From Mycobacterium sp. IS-836 (lineage in GTDB: Bacteria; Actinomycetota; Actinomycetes; Mycobacteriales; Mycobacteriaceae): 64,000 bases of DNA. The notes under the pieces are model-generated. The model worked only from the letters and a program-made list of their open reading frames with translations, searched no databases and was not told the DNA's origin. Below, piece by piece: positions 43,766 to 52,633 of the stretch. Location: the NCBI RefSeq assembly GCF_001954275.1, contig NZ_MBEU01000068.1:186001-250000 (forward strand), written 5' to 3'. A program made the position numbers and the translations under genes. Every line of letters starts with the position of its first letter. Positions within the stretch are counted from its first letter, which is position 1.

Positions 43766-45754
43766 ATGTTCGAGACCGTGTTAGTGGCCAACCGCGGCGA
43801 GATCGCCGTGCGCGTGATCCGGACCTTGCGCCGGCTGGGCATCCGGTCGGTCGCCGTCTACAGCGATCCCGACGCCGCCGCACGGCACGTGCTGGAGGCC
43901 GACGAGGCGGCGCGGCTGGGGCCCGCGGCGGCGCGCGAGAGCTACCTCGACATCTCCCGCGTGTTAGACGCGGCGGCGCGCACCGGATCGCAGGCGATCC
44001 ACCCGGGCTACGGGTTCCTTTCCGAGAACGCCGATTTCGCGGCCGCGTGCGAACGCGCCGAGGTGGTGTTCCTGGGCCCGCCGGTGCGGGCGATCCAGGT
44101 GATGGGCGACAAGATCACCGCGAAGAACGCGGTCGCCGCCTTCGACGTGCCCGTGGTGCCCGGGGTGGCCCGGCCGGGCCTGGCCGACGACGAGCTCGTC
44201 GCGGCGGCCGACGAGGTCGGCTATCCGGTGTTGATCAAACCGTCGGCCGGCGGGGGCGGCAAGGGCATGCGATTGGTCGACGACCCGGCCCGGCTGCGCG
44301 AGGCGCTGCTAAGCGCGCGCCGGGAGGCGGCCTCCTCGTTCGGCGACGACACGTTGTTCCTGGAACGATTCGTGTTGCGGCCCAGGCACATCGAGGTGCA
44401 GGTCCTCGCCGATGCGCACGGCAACGTGATCCACCTCGGCGAGCGCGAGTGCAGCCTGCAGCGGCGCCACCAGAAGGTCATCGAGGAAGCGCCCTCGCCG
44501 CTGCTCGATCCCGAGACCCGGGCGCGGATCGGCGCGGCGGCCTGCAACACTGCGCGCAGCGTGGATTACGTCGGCGCGGGCACGGTGGAGTTCATTGTGT
44601 CCGCCGACCGGCCGGACGAATTCTTCTTCATGGAGATGAATACCCGTCTGCAGGTTGAACATCCGGTCACCGAGGAGGTCACCGGGCTGGATTTGGTCGA
44701 GTGGCAGTTGCGGGTGGCGGCCGGCGAGAAGCTGGCATTCGCGCAGGACGACATCGAGCTGCGCGGGCACGCGATCGAGGCCCGGGTGTACGCGGAAGAC
44801 CCGGCGCGCGGATTCCTGCCCACCGGCGGGCGGGTGTTGCAGGTCTTCGAGCCCGCGGGCACGGGGGTGAGGGTGGACTCGTCGTTGTTGGCCGGGACGG
44901 TCGTGGGCAGCGACTACGACCCGATGCTGAGCAAGGTCATCGCCTTCGGCGCCGACCGCGACGAGGCCCTGGCGCGACTCGACCGGGCGCTCGCGCAGAC
45001 CGCCGTCCTGGGTGTGCAAACCAACGTCGAGTTCCTGCGTTTTCTGCTTGCCGACGAGCGGGTGCGCGCCGGCGACCTGGACACCGCGCTGCTAGACGAG
45101 CGGCTCGTCGACTTCGCGCCGCTGCCCGCCCCCGACGACGTGCTCGCCGCGGGCGGCCTGTTCCGGCAGTGGGCGTTGGCCCGTCGCGCCAACGGCGACC
45201 TGTGGGCGGCGCCGACGGGATGGCGCGTCGGCGGCAATGCCGCGCCGGTGCGGACCGCGATGCGCACCCCGCTGCGCACCGAGACGGTGTCGGTTTGGGG
45301 GCCGCCCGAGGCCGCGACGGTCCAGGTCGGTGACGGTGAGAAGTCTTCCGCGAGTGTGCAAGTCGAGCGATCTCGGCTGAGCGTCACGCTGGACGGCCTG
45401 CGCCGCGACTACCGGTGGGCCGAGGCCGACCGGCACCTGTGGATCGCCGACGAGCGCGGAACCTGGCACCTGCGGGAGGCCGAGGAGCAAAAGATCCATC
45501 GTGCGGCCGGCGCGCTGCAGGCGGAGATTGTCAGCCCGATGCCGGGCAATGTGATCGCCGTCCAGGTGGATTCCGGTGCCGAGGTCTCTGAAGGCGACGT
45601 CGTCGTGGTCGTCGAGGCCATGAAGATGGAACATTCCCTGAGCGCACCGGTTTCGGGACGAGCCGAGGTGCTGGTCTCGGTGGGCGATCAGGTGTCAGTG
45701 GACCAGATTTTGGCCCGGCTGATTCCGGACGACGAGCGTAAGGACGAGGCATGA
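43766..45754 (+). CDS. accA1: Acyl-CoA carboxylase alpha (biotin) subunit
   Basis: This 662-residue protein combines biotin carboxylase (about 1-450; LVANRGEIAVRV start, ATP-grasp loop SAGGGGKGM, active-site EMNTRLQVEHPVTE), a BT linker, and a biotinyl domain at the C-terminus. The biotin lysine is K620 in VEAMKMEHSL. It carboxylates biotin with bicarbonate and ATP and hands CO2 to AccD1 (methylcrotonyl-CoA carboxylase). I chose the ATG at 43766, which gives the conserved MFETVLVANRG start; a GTG two codons upstream is possible. It is an ortholog of Rv2501c. Confidence 0.95.
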   Translation: MFETVLVANRGEIAVRVIRTLRRLGIRSVAVYSDPDAAARHVLEADEAARLGPAAARESYLDISRVLDAAARTGSQAIHPGYGFLSENADFAAACERAEVVFLGPPVRAIQVMGDKITAKNAVAAFDVPVVPGVARPGLADDELVAAADEVGYPVLIKPSAGGGGKGMRLVDDPARLREALLSARREAASSFGDDTLFLERFVLRPRHIEVQVLADAHGNVIHLGERECSLQRRHQKVIEEAPSPLLDPETRARIGAAACNTARSVDYVGAGTVEFIVSADRPDEFFFMEMNTRLQVEHPVTEEVTGLDLVEWQLRVAAGEKLAFAQDDIELRGHAIEARVYAEDPARGFLPTGGRVLQVFEPAGTGVRVDSSLLAGTVVGSDYDPMLSKVIAFGADRDEALARLDRALAQTAVLGVQTNVEFLRFLLADERVRAGDLDTALLDERLVDFAPLPAPDDVLAAGGLFRQWALARRANGDLWAAPTGWRVGGNAAPVRTAMRTPLRTETVSVWGPPEAATVQVGDGEKSSASVQVERSRLSVTLDGLRRDYRWAEADRHLWIADERGTWHLREAEEQKIHRAAGALQAEIVSPMPGNVIAVQVDSGAEVSEGDVVVVVEAMKMEHSLSAPVSGRAEVLVSVGDQVSVDQILARLIPDDERKDEA

Positions 45755-46914
45755 CCACAATCACCGCGGGGACTTTGCCCAAGGAATACGAGGATCTCCG
45801 CGACACCGTTGCCGACTTCGCGCGCACCGTCGTTGCGCCGGTATCGGCCAAACACGATGAGGAGCACAGCTTCCCGTACGAGGTCGTCGCGAAGATGGGC
45901 GAAATGGGGTTGTTCGGGCTGCCGTTCCCCGAGGAATACGGCGGCATGGGCGGCGACTACTTCGCCCTGGCACTGGCCCTCGAGGAGCTCGGCAAGGTCG
46001 ACCAATCCGTGGCGATCACGCTGGAAGCCGGGGTAGGTCTCGGCGCGATGCCGATCTACCGATTCGGCACCGAGGAGCAGAAGCAAAAGTGGTTGCCCGA
46101 CCTGACCGCCGGGCGGGCGCTAGCCGCTTTCGGGCTCACCGAGCCGGGTGCGGGGAGCGACGCCGGCGGCACGCGCACGACAGCCCGGCTCGAGAACGGG
46201 GAGTGGGTGATCAACGGCAGCAAGCAATTCATCACCAACTCGGGCACCGACATCACGTCACTGGTCACCGTCACCGCGGTCACCGGAACCATCGCCGCGA
46301 ACAAAAAAGAAATCTCGACGATCATCGTGCCCAACGGCACACCGGGATTCACCGTCGAGCCGGTCTACAACAAGGTCGGCTGGAACGCCTCGGACACCCA
46401 CGGGCTGACGTTCGCCGACGCGCGCGTCCCGGAGGAGAACCTGCTGGGGGCCCGCGGGACCGGTTACGCCAACTTCCTGTCGATCCTGGACGAGGGGCGG
46501 ATCGCGATCGCCGCGCTGGCCACCGGGGCCGCGCAGGGCTGCGTGGACGAGAGCGTCAAGTACGCCAAGGAACGCCAGTCGTTCGGCCAACCGATCGGCT
46601 CCTACCAGGCGATCAGCTTCAAGATCGCGCGGATGGAAGCCCGGGCGCATGTCGCGCGCACGGCATACTACGAGGCGGCCGCAAAGATGTTGGCGGGCAA
46701 GCCCTTCAAGAAGGAGGCTGCGATCGCGAAGATGATCTCCTCGGAGGCGGCCATGGACAACGCGCGCGACGCCACCCAGATTCACGGCGGCTACGGCTTC
46801 ATGAACGAGTATCCGGTGGCGCGTCACTACCGCGACAGCAAGGTGCTCGAAATCGGGGAGGGCACTACCGAGGTGCAGCTGATGCTCATTGCGCGATCGC
46901 TGGGGCTTTCATGA
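45751..46914 (+). CDS. fadE19: Acyl-CoA dehydrogenase of branched-chain degradation
   Basis: This 387-residue FAD-dependent acyl-CoA dehydrogenase has FAD/substrate motifs AFGLTEPGAGSDAGG (about 128-142) and QIHGGYGFMNEYPVARHYRD, and a C-terminal EIGEGTTEVQ. The Glu of IGEGT sits where MCAD/SBCAD enzymes have their catalytic base, whereas isovaleryl-CoA dehydrogenases use a glutamate elsewhere. In the leucine route it should oxidise isovaleryl-CoA to methylcrotonyl-CoA, and short branched chains from isoleucine or valine are also likely. It overlaps accA1 and the next gene by 4 nt each. It is an ortholog of Rv2500c. Confidence 0.94.
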   Translation: MTTITAGTLPKEYEDLRDTVADFARTVVAPVSAKHDEEHSFPYEVVAKMGEMGLFGLPFPEEYGGMGGDYFALALALEELGKVDQSVAITLEAGVGLGAMPIYRFGTEEQKQKWLPDLTAGRALAAFGLTEPGAGSDAGGTRTTARLENGEWVINGSKQFITNSGTDITSLVTVTAVTGTIAANKKEISTIIVPNGTPGFTVEPVYNKVGWNASDTHGLTFADARVPEENLLGARGTGYANFLSILDEGRIAIAALATGAAQGCVDESVKYAKERQSFGQPIGSYQAISFKIARMEARAHVARTAYYEAAAKMLAGKPFKKEAAIAKMISSEAAMDNARDATQIHGGYGFMNEYPVARHYRDSKVLEIGEGTTEVQLMLIARSLGLS

Positions 46915-47402
46915 CTGACAAGTCAATCGTCCAGCGGGGCTTGTGGTTCGAGGAATTCGAGATCGGCACGACATACCTGCATCGGCCCGGCCGCACCGTC
47001 ACCGAGGCCGACAACGTGCTGTTCACCACGCTGACCATGAACACCCAATCCCTGCATCTCGATGCGGCCTGGGCGGCCGAGCAGCCCGGCTTTCGCGGTG
47101 AGCGGCTGGTGAACTCGATGTTCACCCTCTCGACGCTGGTCGGGCTGTCGGTCGCGCAGCTGACGCTGGGCACCATCGTGGCCAACCTCGGCTTCTCCGA
47201 GGTGTCGTTCCCCAAGCCCGTCTTCCACGGCGACACCCTCTACGCCGAGACCGTGTGCACCGGCAAGCGCGAATCGAAGAGCCGGCCCCGCGAAGGCATC
47301 GTCACCCTCGAGCACACCGGGCGTAACCAGGACGGCGACGTCGTCGCGCGCGCGGTGCGCACCACGCTCGTGCAGAAACGGCCGGCCGAGGAGACGCAAT
47401 GA
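46911..47402 (+). CDS. MaoC-type (R)-enoyl-CoA hydratase (Rv2499c ortholog)
   Basis: This 163-residue single hot-dog protein with MaoC-like features (FEIGTTYLHRPGRTVTEADN, then FPKPVFHGDTLYAETVC) belongs to the group that hydrates enoyl-CoAs. In the leucine pathway proposed for M. tuberculosis it hydrates 3-methylglutaconyl-CoA to (R)-HMG-CoA, the substrate of the lyase encoded next. Overlaps of 4 nt on both sides (fadE19, citE) support a joint role. Confidence 0.9.
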   Translation: MTDKSIVQRGLWFEEFEIGTTYLHRPGRTVTEADNVLFTTLTMNTQSLHLDAAWAAEQPGFRGERLVNSMFTLSTLVGLSVAQLTLGTIVANLGFSEVSFPKPVFHGDTLYAETVCTGKRESKSRPREGIVTLEHTGRNQDGDVVARAVRTTLVQKRPAEETQ

Positions 47403-48214
47403 ACCTGCGCGCCGCCGGCCCGGCATGGCTGTTCTGCCCGGCAGACCGGCCCGAGCGTTTCGCGAAGGCCGCGGCCGCCGCGGACGTGGTGATCCTCGAC
47501 CTCGAGGACGGCGTCGCCGAGGGCGACAAGCCCGCGGCCCGCAGGGCCCTGCGCGAGACCCCGCTGGAGCCCGAGCGCACCGTGGTGCGCATCAACGCCG
47601 CGGGCACCGACGAGCAGGCCCGCGATCTCGATGCCCTGGCCGAGACCGCTTACACGGCCGTGATGCTGTCCAAGACCGAATCGGCCGCACAGGTGACCGC
47701 GCTCGCGCCGCGTGAGGTCGTCGCACTGGTGGAAACCCCGCGAGGCGCGGTGTTCGCCGCCGAAATTGCCGCGGCCGAGGGCACCGTGGCGATGATGTGG
47801 GGGGCCGAGGACCTCGTTGCCACGCTGGGCGGCAGCTCCAGCCGTCGGCCCGACGGCACCTATCGGGACATCGCCCGCCACGTTCGGTCCACAATCCTGC
47901 TCGCGGCGTCCGCGTTCGGCCGGATCGCGCTCGACGCCGTGCATTTGGACATCGGCGACATCGAAGGCCTGCGGGCCGAGGCGGACGATGCCGTCGCGGT
48001 GGGCTTCGGCGGGACCGTCTGCATCCATCCGACCCAGATCCCGGTGGTGCGCGAGGCCTATCGCCCCAGCGAGGAGAAGCTGGACTGGGCGCGAAGGGTT
48101 TTGGCGGCGGCGCGGACCGAGCGGGGGGTGTTCGCGTTCGAAGGCCAGATGGTCGACTCGCCGGTGCTCAAGCACGCGGAAATGATGCTGAGGCGGGCCG
48201 GCGAGCCCGCCTGA
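47399..48214 (+). CDS. citE: CitE-like beta-hydroxyacyl-CoA lyase (Rv2498c ortholog)
   Basis: This 271-residue TIM-barrel protein of the HpcH/HpaI-CitE family has metal and substrate motifs VVILDLEDGVAEGDK, VRINAAGT, VALVETPRGAV and MMWGAEDLVATLGG. There are no CitD/CitF genes, so it is not citrate lyase. Rv2498c is described as an (R)-HMG-CoA / beta-hydroxyacyl-CoA lyase in leucine catabolism and itaconate dissimilation. It ends the tightly overlapping part of the operon, before a 158-bp gap that precedes the bkdABC genes. Confidence 0.93.
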   Translation: MNLRAAGPAWLFCPADRPERFAKAAAAADVVILDLEDGVAEGDKPAARRALRETPLEPERTVVRINAAGTDEQARDLDALAETAYTAVMLSKTESAAQVTALAPREVVALVETPRGAVFAAEIAAAEGTVAMMWGAEDLVATLGGSSSRRPDGTYRDIARHVRSTILLAASAFGRIALDAVHLDIGDIEGLRAEADDAVAVGFGGTVCIHPTQIPVVREAYRPSEEKLDWARRVLAAARTERGVFAFEGQMVDSPVLKHAEMMLRRAGEPA

Positions 48215-48372
48215 ACCGGGCGCGACACGTTCGCTGCGAATCGGCGATCAACCAGGTCTCTTCGCGTTTGAGCGCATAATGGAAAGTGCGCCAGTGTCGC
48301 GGCGAGCGGAGCCTTTCGTGCAGCTGGTTTGCTGACCTGACCCGTCACGCGGCCCTGAGCAAGGGAGGCGTT

Positions 48373-49464
48373 ATGGCGGATATGTCTCGGATGCCGATGA
48401 CCGTCGACCTCGAGCCGGTGCAGCTGATCGCCGCGGACGGCACGCCGACCGCCGAACGCCGTTACAGCCGCGACCTTCCCGCCGAGACGCTGTGCTGGCT
48501 CTACGAGACGATGGTCGTCACCCGGGAGCTGGACACCGAATTCGTCAACCTGAAGCGCCAAGGCCAGTTGGCGTTGTTCGCATCGTGCCGTGGCCAGGAA
48601 GCCGCCCAGGTCGGCGCGGCGGCCTGCCTGCGCAAAACCGACTGGCTGTTTCCCCAGTATCGCGAGTTGGGCGCGTTCCTGGCGCGCGGCATCCCGCCCG
48701 GACACGTCGGGGCCGCATGGCGCGGAACCTGGCACGGCGGGCTGGAATTCACCAAGAAATGCTGTGCCCCGATGTCGATTCCGATCGGCACCCAGACGCT
48801 GCACGCCGTCGGGGCGGCGATGGCCGCACAACGCCTCGGCGAAGACTCGGTGACAGTGGCTTTCCTCGGCGACGGCGCCACCAGCGAGGGCGACGTGCAC
48901 GAGGCGCTGAACTTCGCGGCGGTGTTCACCACGCCTTGTGTGTTCTATGTGCAGAACAACCAGTGGGCGATCTCGGTGCCGGTCTCCAGACAGACCGCCG
49001 CACCCTCGATCGCGCACAAGGCGATTGGCTATGGGATGCCCGGTATCCGGGTGGACGGCAACGACGTGCTGGCGTGCTATGCCGTAATGACCGAAGCCGC
49101 GGCCCGCGCCCGGGCCGGCGCCGGCCCGACGTTGATCGAGGCGGTCACCTATCGGCTGGGCCCGCACACCACCTCCGATGATCCGAGCCGGTATCGGACT
49201 CAGGAAGAAGTCGACCGCTGGGAGGCGTTGGACCCAATTCCGCGCTACCGCACGTACTTGCAGGGCCAGGGGCTGTGGTCGGAACGCCTGGAAGACCGGG
49301 TCGCTGCCCGGTCGAAGCGAATGCGGGCCGAACTGCGCGACGCGGTGTTCGACGCGCCCGACATCGACATCGACGAAGTCTTCACCACCGTCTACGCCGA
49401 GATGACGCCGGGATTGCAGGCGCAGCGCCAACAGCTGCGCGCCGAATTGGGGAGGCTCGCATGA
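48373..49464 (+). CDS. bkdA: Branched-chain 2-oxoacid dehydrogenase E1 alpha
   Basis: This 363-residue thiamine-diphosphate subunit has the ThDP motif FLGDGATSEGDVHEALNFAAV with NNQWAIS closing it, plus the phosphorylation-loop-like YRLGPHTTSDDPSRYR. With BkdB it decarboxylates branched-chain 2-keto acids and passes the acyl group to BkdC. The ATG at 48373 has GGGAGG 5 nt upstream. The frame extends 29 codons further back through the leader, but that part lacks family similarity. A -10-like CATAAT near 48274 suggests an extra promoter in the 158-bp gap. It is an ortholog of Rv2497c. Confidence 0.94.
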   Translation: MADMSRMPMTVDLEPVQLIAADGTPTAERRYSRDLPAETLCWLYETMVVTRELDTEFVNLKRQGQLALFASCRGQEAAQVGAAACLRKTDWLFPQYRELGAFLARGIPPGHVGAAWRGTWHGGLEFTKKCCAPMSIPIGTQTLHAVGAAMAAQRLGEDSVTVAFLGDGATSEGDVHEALNFAAVFTTPCVFYVQNNQWAISVPVSRQTAAPSIAHKAIGYGMPGIRVDGNDVLACYAVMTEAAARARAGAGPTLIEAVTYRLGPHTTSDDPSRYRTQEEVDRWEALDPIPRYRTYLQGQGLWSERLEDRVAARSKRMRAELRDAVFDAPDIDIDEVFTTVYAEMTPGLQAQRQQLRAELGRLA

Positions 49465-50516
49465 CGCAGCTTGCCGATCGTCCGGTCGGACCCGATGAAG
49501 CGCTGACGGCGACCGTCGACGAGGTCGCGCTGGCCCCACCACAGCTGACCATGGTGCAGGCACTCAACCGCGCGCTGCACGACGCGATGGCCGCGGACGA
49601 GCGGGTCCTGGTGTTCGGCGAGGACGTGTCGGTCGAGGGCGGGGTGTTCCGGGTCACCGAGGGACTTGCCCGGACGTTCGGTGAGGACCGATGTTTCGAC
49701 ACTCCGCTGGCGGAGTCCGCGCTGATTGGGATCGCCATCGGACTGGCCCTGCGCGGCTTCGTGCCGGTGCCCGAGATCCAGTTCGACGGCTTCTCCTATC
49801 CGGCGTTCGATCAGGTGGTCAGCCACCTGGCGAAGTACCGCACCCGCACCCGCGGCGAGGTGAACATGCCCGTCACCGTACGCATACCGTCGTTCGGCGG
49901 TATCGGTGCGGCCGAGCATCATTCGGATTCCACCGAGTCGTACTGGGCGCACACCGCCGGCTTGAAGGTGGTGGTCCCGTCGAACCCCTCCGACGCGTAT
50001 TGGCTGCTGCGGCACTCGATTGCCTGCCCGGATCCGGTGATCTACCTAGAGCCGAAGCGGCGCTATCAGGGTCGCGGTGCGGTCGACGTCGACCGGCCCG
50101 AACCGCCCATCGGCCGGGCGATGGTGCGCCGCCCTGGCACCGACGTCACCGTCATCACCTACGGCAGCCTGGTGAACACCGCCGTCGCCACGGCGGAAGA
50201 CGCTGAGCGGCAACGCGGTTGGAGCCTGGAGGTCATCGATCTGCGCTCGCTGGTGCCTCTGGACTTCGACACCGTCGCCGCATCGATCCATCGGACGGGG
50301 CGCTGCGTGGTGATGCACGAGGGGCCACGCAGCCTGGGCTATGGCGCCGGTTTGGCCGCACGAATCCAGGAAGAGATGTTCTACGAGCTGGAAGCGCCGG
50401 TGTTGCGCGCGTGTGGATTCGACACGCCCTATCCGCCGGCGCGGCTGGAGAGGTTGTGGCTGCCGGGCCCCGACCGGCTGCTGGACTGCGTCGAGCGCGC
50501 GTTGGAGCAGCCATGA
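49461..50516 (+). CDS. bkdB: Branched-chain 2-oxoacid dehydrogenase E1 beta
   Basis: This 351-residue transketolase-like beta subunit has GEDVSVEGGVFRVTEGLA near 55-72, the substrate-channel segment DTPLAESALIGIAIGLAL, and the C-terminal domain with VITYGSLVNTA and VMHEGPRSLGYGAGL. It forms the alpha2-beta2 E1 with BkdA, whose gene it overlaps by 4 nt. The N-terminal 30 residues are longer than in many relatives. It is an ortholog of Rv2496c. Confidence 0.95.
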   Translation: MTQLADRPVGPDEALTATVDEVALAPPQLTMVQALNRALHDAMAADERVLVFGEDVSVEGGVFRVTEGLARTFGEDRCFDTPLAESALIGIAIGLALRGFVPVPEIQFDGFSYPAFDQVVSHLAKYRTRTRGEVNMPVTVRIPSFGGIGAAEHHSDSTESYWAHTAGLKVVVPSNPSDAYWLLRHSIACPDPVIYLEPKRRYQGRGAVDVDRPEPPIGRAMVRRPGTDVTVITYGSLVNTAVATAEDAERQRGWSLEVIDLRSLVPLDFDTVAASIHRTGRCVVMHEGPRSLGYGAGLAARIQEEMFYELEAPVLRACGFDTPYPPARLERLWLPGPDRLLDCVERALEQP

Positions 50517-51685
50517 GCGCCGACGAGCGGATCAAATCGTTCCGGGTGCCCGATCTTGGCGAGGGACTCCAAGAGGTCACGGTGTCATGCTGGAACGTCG
50601 CGGTCGGCGACGAAGTCGAACTCAATCAGGTTCTGTGTTCGGTCGAAACCGCCAAGGCCGAGGTGGAGATCCCGAGCCCGTACGCGGGCCGGATCGTCGA
50701 AACGTTCGGCGCCGAAGGCGATGTGCTCAACGTGGGCGCGGTGCTGGTCCGGATCGACACGGCGCCGGCGAGCGGCGAGGCGCCGGCGGCCAACGGCCAG
50801 CCCGCGGTTCCCACGCTGGTCGGCTACGGCGCGGACGCGGACATCGACGTCAGCCGCCGCCGTGGCCGGCCGCGCGCCGCTCCTCCGGTGCGCAAATTGG
50901 CCAAGGAGCTCTCCGTCGACCTTGCCTCGATACAGCACCGCGGGGTGATCACCCGCGGCGACGTGCTTTCGGCCGCCAAAGGGACTGAAGCCGAATCCGA
51001 TATTCGGCCAGTGCACGGCGTGCAGGCGCGGATGGCGGAGAGAATGGCGTTGTCCCACAAAGAAATTCCGGCTGCGAAGGTAGCCGTGGGCGTCGATTGC
51101 AGCGAATTGCTGCGGCTGCGCGACCGGTTCCGTGCGGCCCACCAGGAGATCACGCCGTTCGTGCTGACCCTGCGGATGCTGGTTGTCGCGTTGACCCACA
51201 ACCAGATTCTCAACTCGACGTGGGTCGATTCACCCGACGGACCGCAGGTGCACGTCCATCGTCACGTACACCTGGGCTTCGGGGTGGCGACCAAGCGCGG
51301 GCTGCTCGTGCCGGTGATCACCGACGCCCAAATCAAGACGACCCGCGAATTGGCAAGCCGGACAGCCGAATTGATCGAGGGCGCGCGCGCCGGCGCGCTG
51401 GCGCCCGCCGAGCTGCGCGGCTCGACGTTCACTGTCTCGAATTTCGGGGCCCTGGGCGTCGACGACGGCATGCCGGTGATCAACCACCCCGAGGCCGCCA
51501 TTCTGGGCATGGGAGCGATCAAGCCGCGCCCGGTGGTCGTCGCGGACGAGGTGGTGGTGCGTCCGACGATGACGCTGGCATGCGTGTTCGACCACCGCGT
51601 CGCCGACGGCGCCCAGGCGGCCCAATTCGTCTGCGAGCTCAGGGATCTGATCGAGTCGCCGCAGACCGCGCTGCTGGACCTTTAG
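50513..51685 (+). CDS. bkdC: Branched-chain 2-oxoacid dehydrogenase E2 (dihydrolipoamide acyltransferase)
   Basis: This 390-residue E2 contains one lipoyl domain (about 1-85; lipoyl-lysine in VETAKAEVEIP), a linker, a peripheral-subunit-binding domain (about 120-160; APPVRKLAKELSVDLASI), and a catalytic acyltransferase domain. The catalytic domain has the active site DHRVADGAQAAQF near the C-terminus (H-x3-D-G). It transfers the branched acyl group to CoA. The E3 subunit (Lpd) is encoded elsewhere. It overlaps bkdB by 4 nt. It is an ortholog of Rv2495c. Confidence 0.95.
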   Translation: MSADERIKSFRVPDLGEGLQEVTVSCWNVAVGDEVELNQVLCSVETAKAEVEIPSPYAGRIVETFGAEGDVLNVGAVLVRIDTAPASGEAPAANGQPAVPTLVGYGADADIDVSRRRGRPRAAPPVRKLAKELSVDLASIQHRGVITRGDVLSAAKGTEAESDIRPVHGVQARMAERMALSHKEIPAAKVAVGVDCSELLRLRDRFRAAHQEITPFVLTLRMLVVALTHNQILNSTWVDSPDGPQVHVHRHVHLGFGVATKRGLLVPVITDAQIKTTRELASRTAELIEGARAGALAPAELRGSTFTVSNFGALGVDDGMPVINHPEAAILGMGAIKPRPVVVADEVVVRPTMTLACVFDHRVADGAQAAQFVCELRDLIESPQTALLDL

Positions 51686-51706
51686 CTGCCAGGAACGAGC
51701 AACTCC

Positions 51707-51922
51707 ATGGGAAACGAACTCGCGCTAGACGTCAACCTCATTTACTGGCTCATGTTGGGCCTGTTCTTCGTGTGCCTCCCCGTGGGCCGTGGAGAAATCC
51801 GGCGCGCCCGGGCCAGAGCGTTAGAGGCCGAAGTCGCGGCGGCGGTGGTGTCGGCGGCGGAGGCGGTGATCGCCGCCGCCGAGGTGCGGTTACTCCGCGA
51901 GCATCCCGAACTATTCACCTAA
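51707..51922 (+). CDS. Small single-span membrane protein
   Basis: This 71-residue product has one hydrophobic helix at about 10-26 (LIYWLMLGLFFVCLPVG), a basic boundary (RGEIRRARARALE), and a long Ala/Glu-rich helix that looks like a coiled coil. The topology suggests an anchored cytoplasmic helix. The ATG at 51707 lies 22 nt after bkdC, with AGGAACGAG upstream, so it may be the last gene of that operon. The family is not recognised. Confidence 0.6.
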   Translation: MGNELALDVNLIYWLMLGLFFVCLPVGRGEIRRARARALEAEVAAAVVSAAEAVIAAAEVRLLREHPELFT

Positions 51923-51961
51923 ACCCTGCCGCCGATCAGGGAATTAGGAGAGCATGGACGG

Positions 51962-52249
51962 ATGAAGGCACTGATGGGCGCGTCGGCGGTGGTGGTGATG
52001 GCGCTAGCTTCCCTCTCCGCTCCGTCGGCACAAGCCCACGCCGACGATCCCTGTGTCGGCATCACCGATCCTGCCGCTCACCAGGCTTGCATCGACGCAC
52101 TGCCGCCCGATGACCCCGCGCGCGGATACCAGGGCAACTGCCACGCGAGCCCCGATTACGGAGCGGAGGGCCAAGTTTGCCGGGACTTCTGGGTCCGAAA
52201 GTCCCCGAATGGAGCAAGCGGCGTCCACGGCGCTATTGCTCGGCGTTAG
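51962..52249 (+). CDS. Small secreted cysteine-containing protein
   Basis: The 95-residue product has a Sec signal peptide (MKALMGASAVVVMALASLSA, cleavage after about SAQAHA). The mature part is about 70 residues with four cysteines (DDPCVGI, HQACIDA, GNCHA, QVCRDFW), probably two disulfides. The function is unknown; it is a typical small exported mycobacterial protein. Its last 4 nt overlap the convergent gene that also encodes a small secreted Cys-rich protein. Confidence 0.72.
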   Translation: MKALMGASAVVVMALASLSAPSAQAHADDPCVGITDPAAHQACIDALPPDDPARGYQGNCHASPDYGAEGQVCRDFWVRKSPNGASGVHGAIARR

Positions 52250-52521
52250 GGGTGGGGCGGCACCGGGCACCAGAACAGGCCGCAATTGAAGTTCGGCTGG
52301 TGGAATGGCGGTGGCGGCGGGTGCGCCGGCGGGTTGTCCGTGTCCCAGCACTGATTCCAGTATTTGTTCTCGCCCCATGCCGGGTTCCAGGGTTGGTTCG
52401 GGCACCAGTAGACCTGCGGCGCAACGCCCGGCTGGGCCGCTGCGACCCCTGGGGCCAATCCGAATCCAGCGGTGGACAGCAGCGTTCCGGCGATGAGCCG
52501 CTTGACGGTGGGGGTGATCAT
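52246..52521 (-). CDS. Small secreted Trp/Pro/Cys-rich protein
   Basis: The 91-residue product has a signal peptide (KRLIAGTLLSTAGFGLAPG, cleavage near VAAAQP). The mature chain of about 58 residues contains four cysteines and six tryptophans (YWCPNQPWNPAWGENKYW, then FNCGLFWCPVP) and a PPPPP stretch. I do not recognise a characterised family. The ATG at 52521 has GGGAAGG upstream; an 18-codon extension is basic and does not look coding. Confidence 0.7.
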   Translation of the reverse strand: MITPTVKRLIAGTLLSTAGFGLAPGVAAAQPGVAPQVYWCPNQPWNPAWGENKYWNQCWDTDNPPAHPPPPPFHQPNFNCGLFWCPVPPHP

Positions 52522-52633
52522 GGCGTCCTTCCCTCGAATGCGCCACCTCGTTCGGCGTCGTCGCGGACAGTCCACATGTGCCGGCTAGCTACCGATCCCA
52601 AAATTTACCGACCACATATTGCCGGGGCGAACG

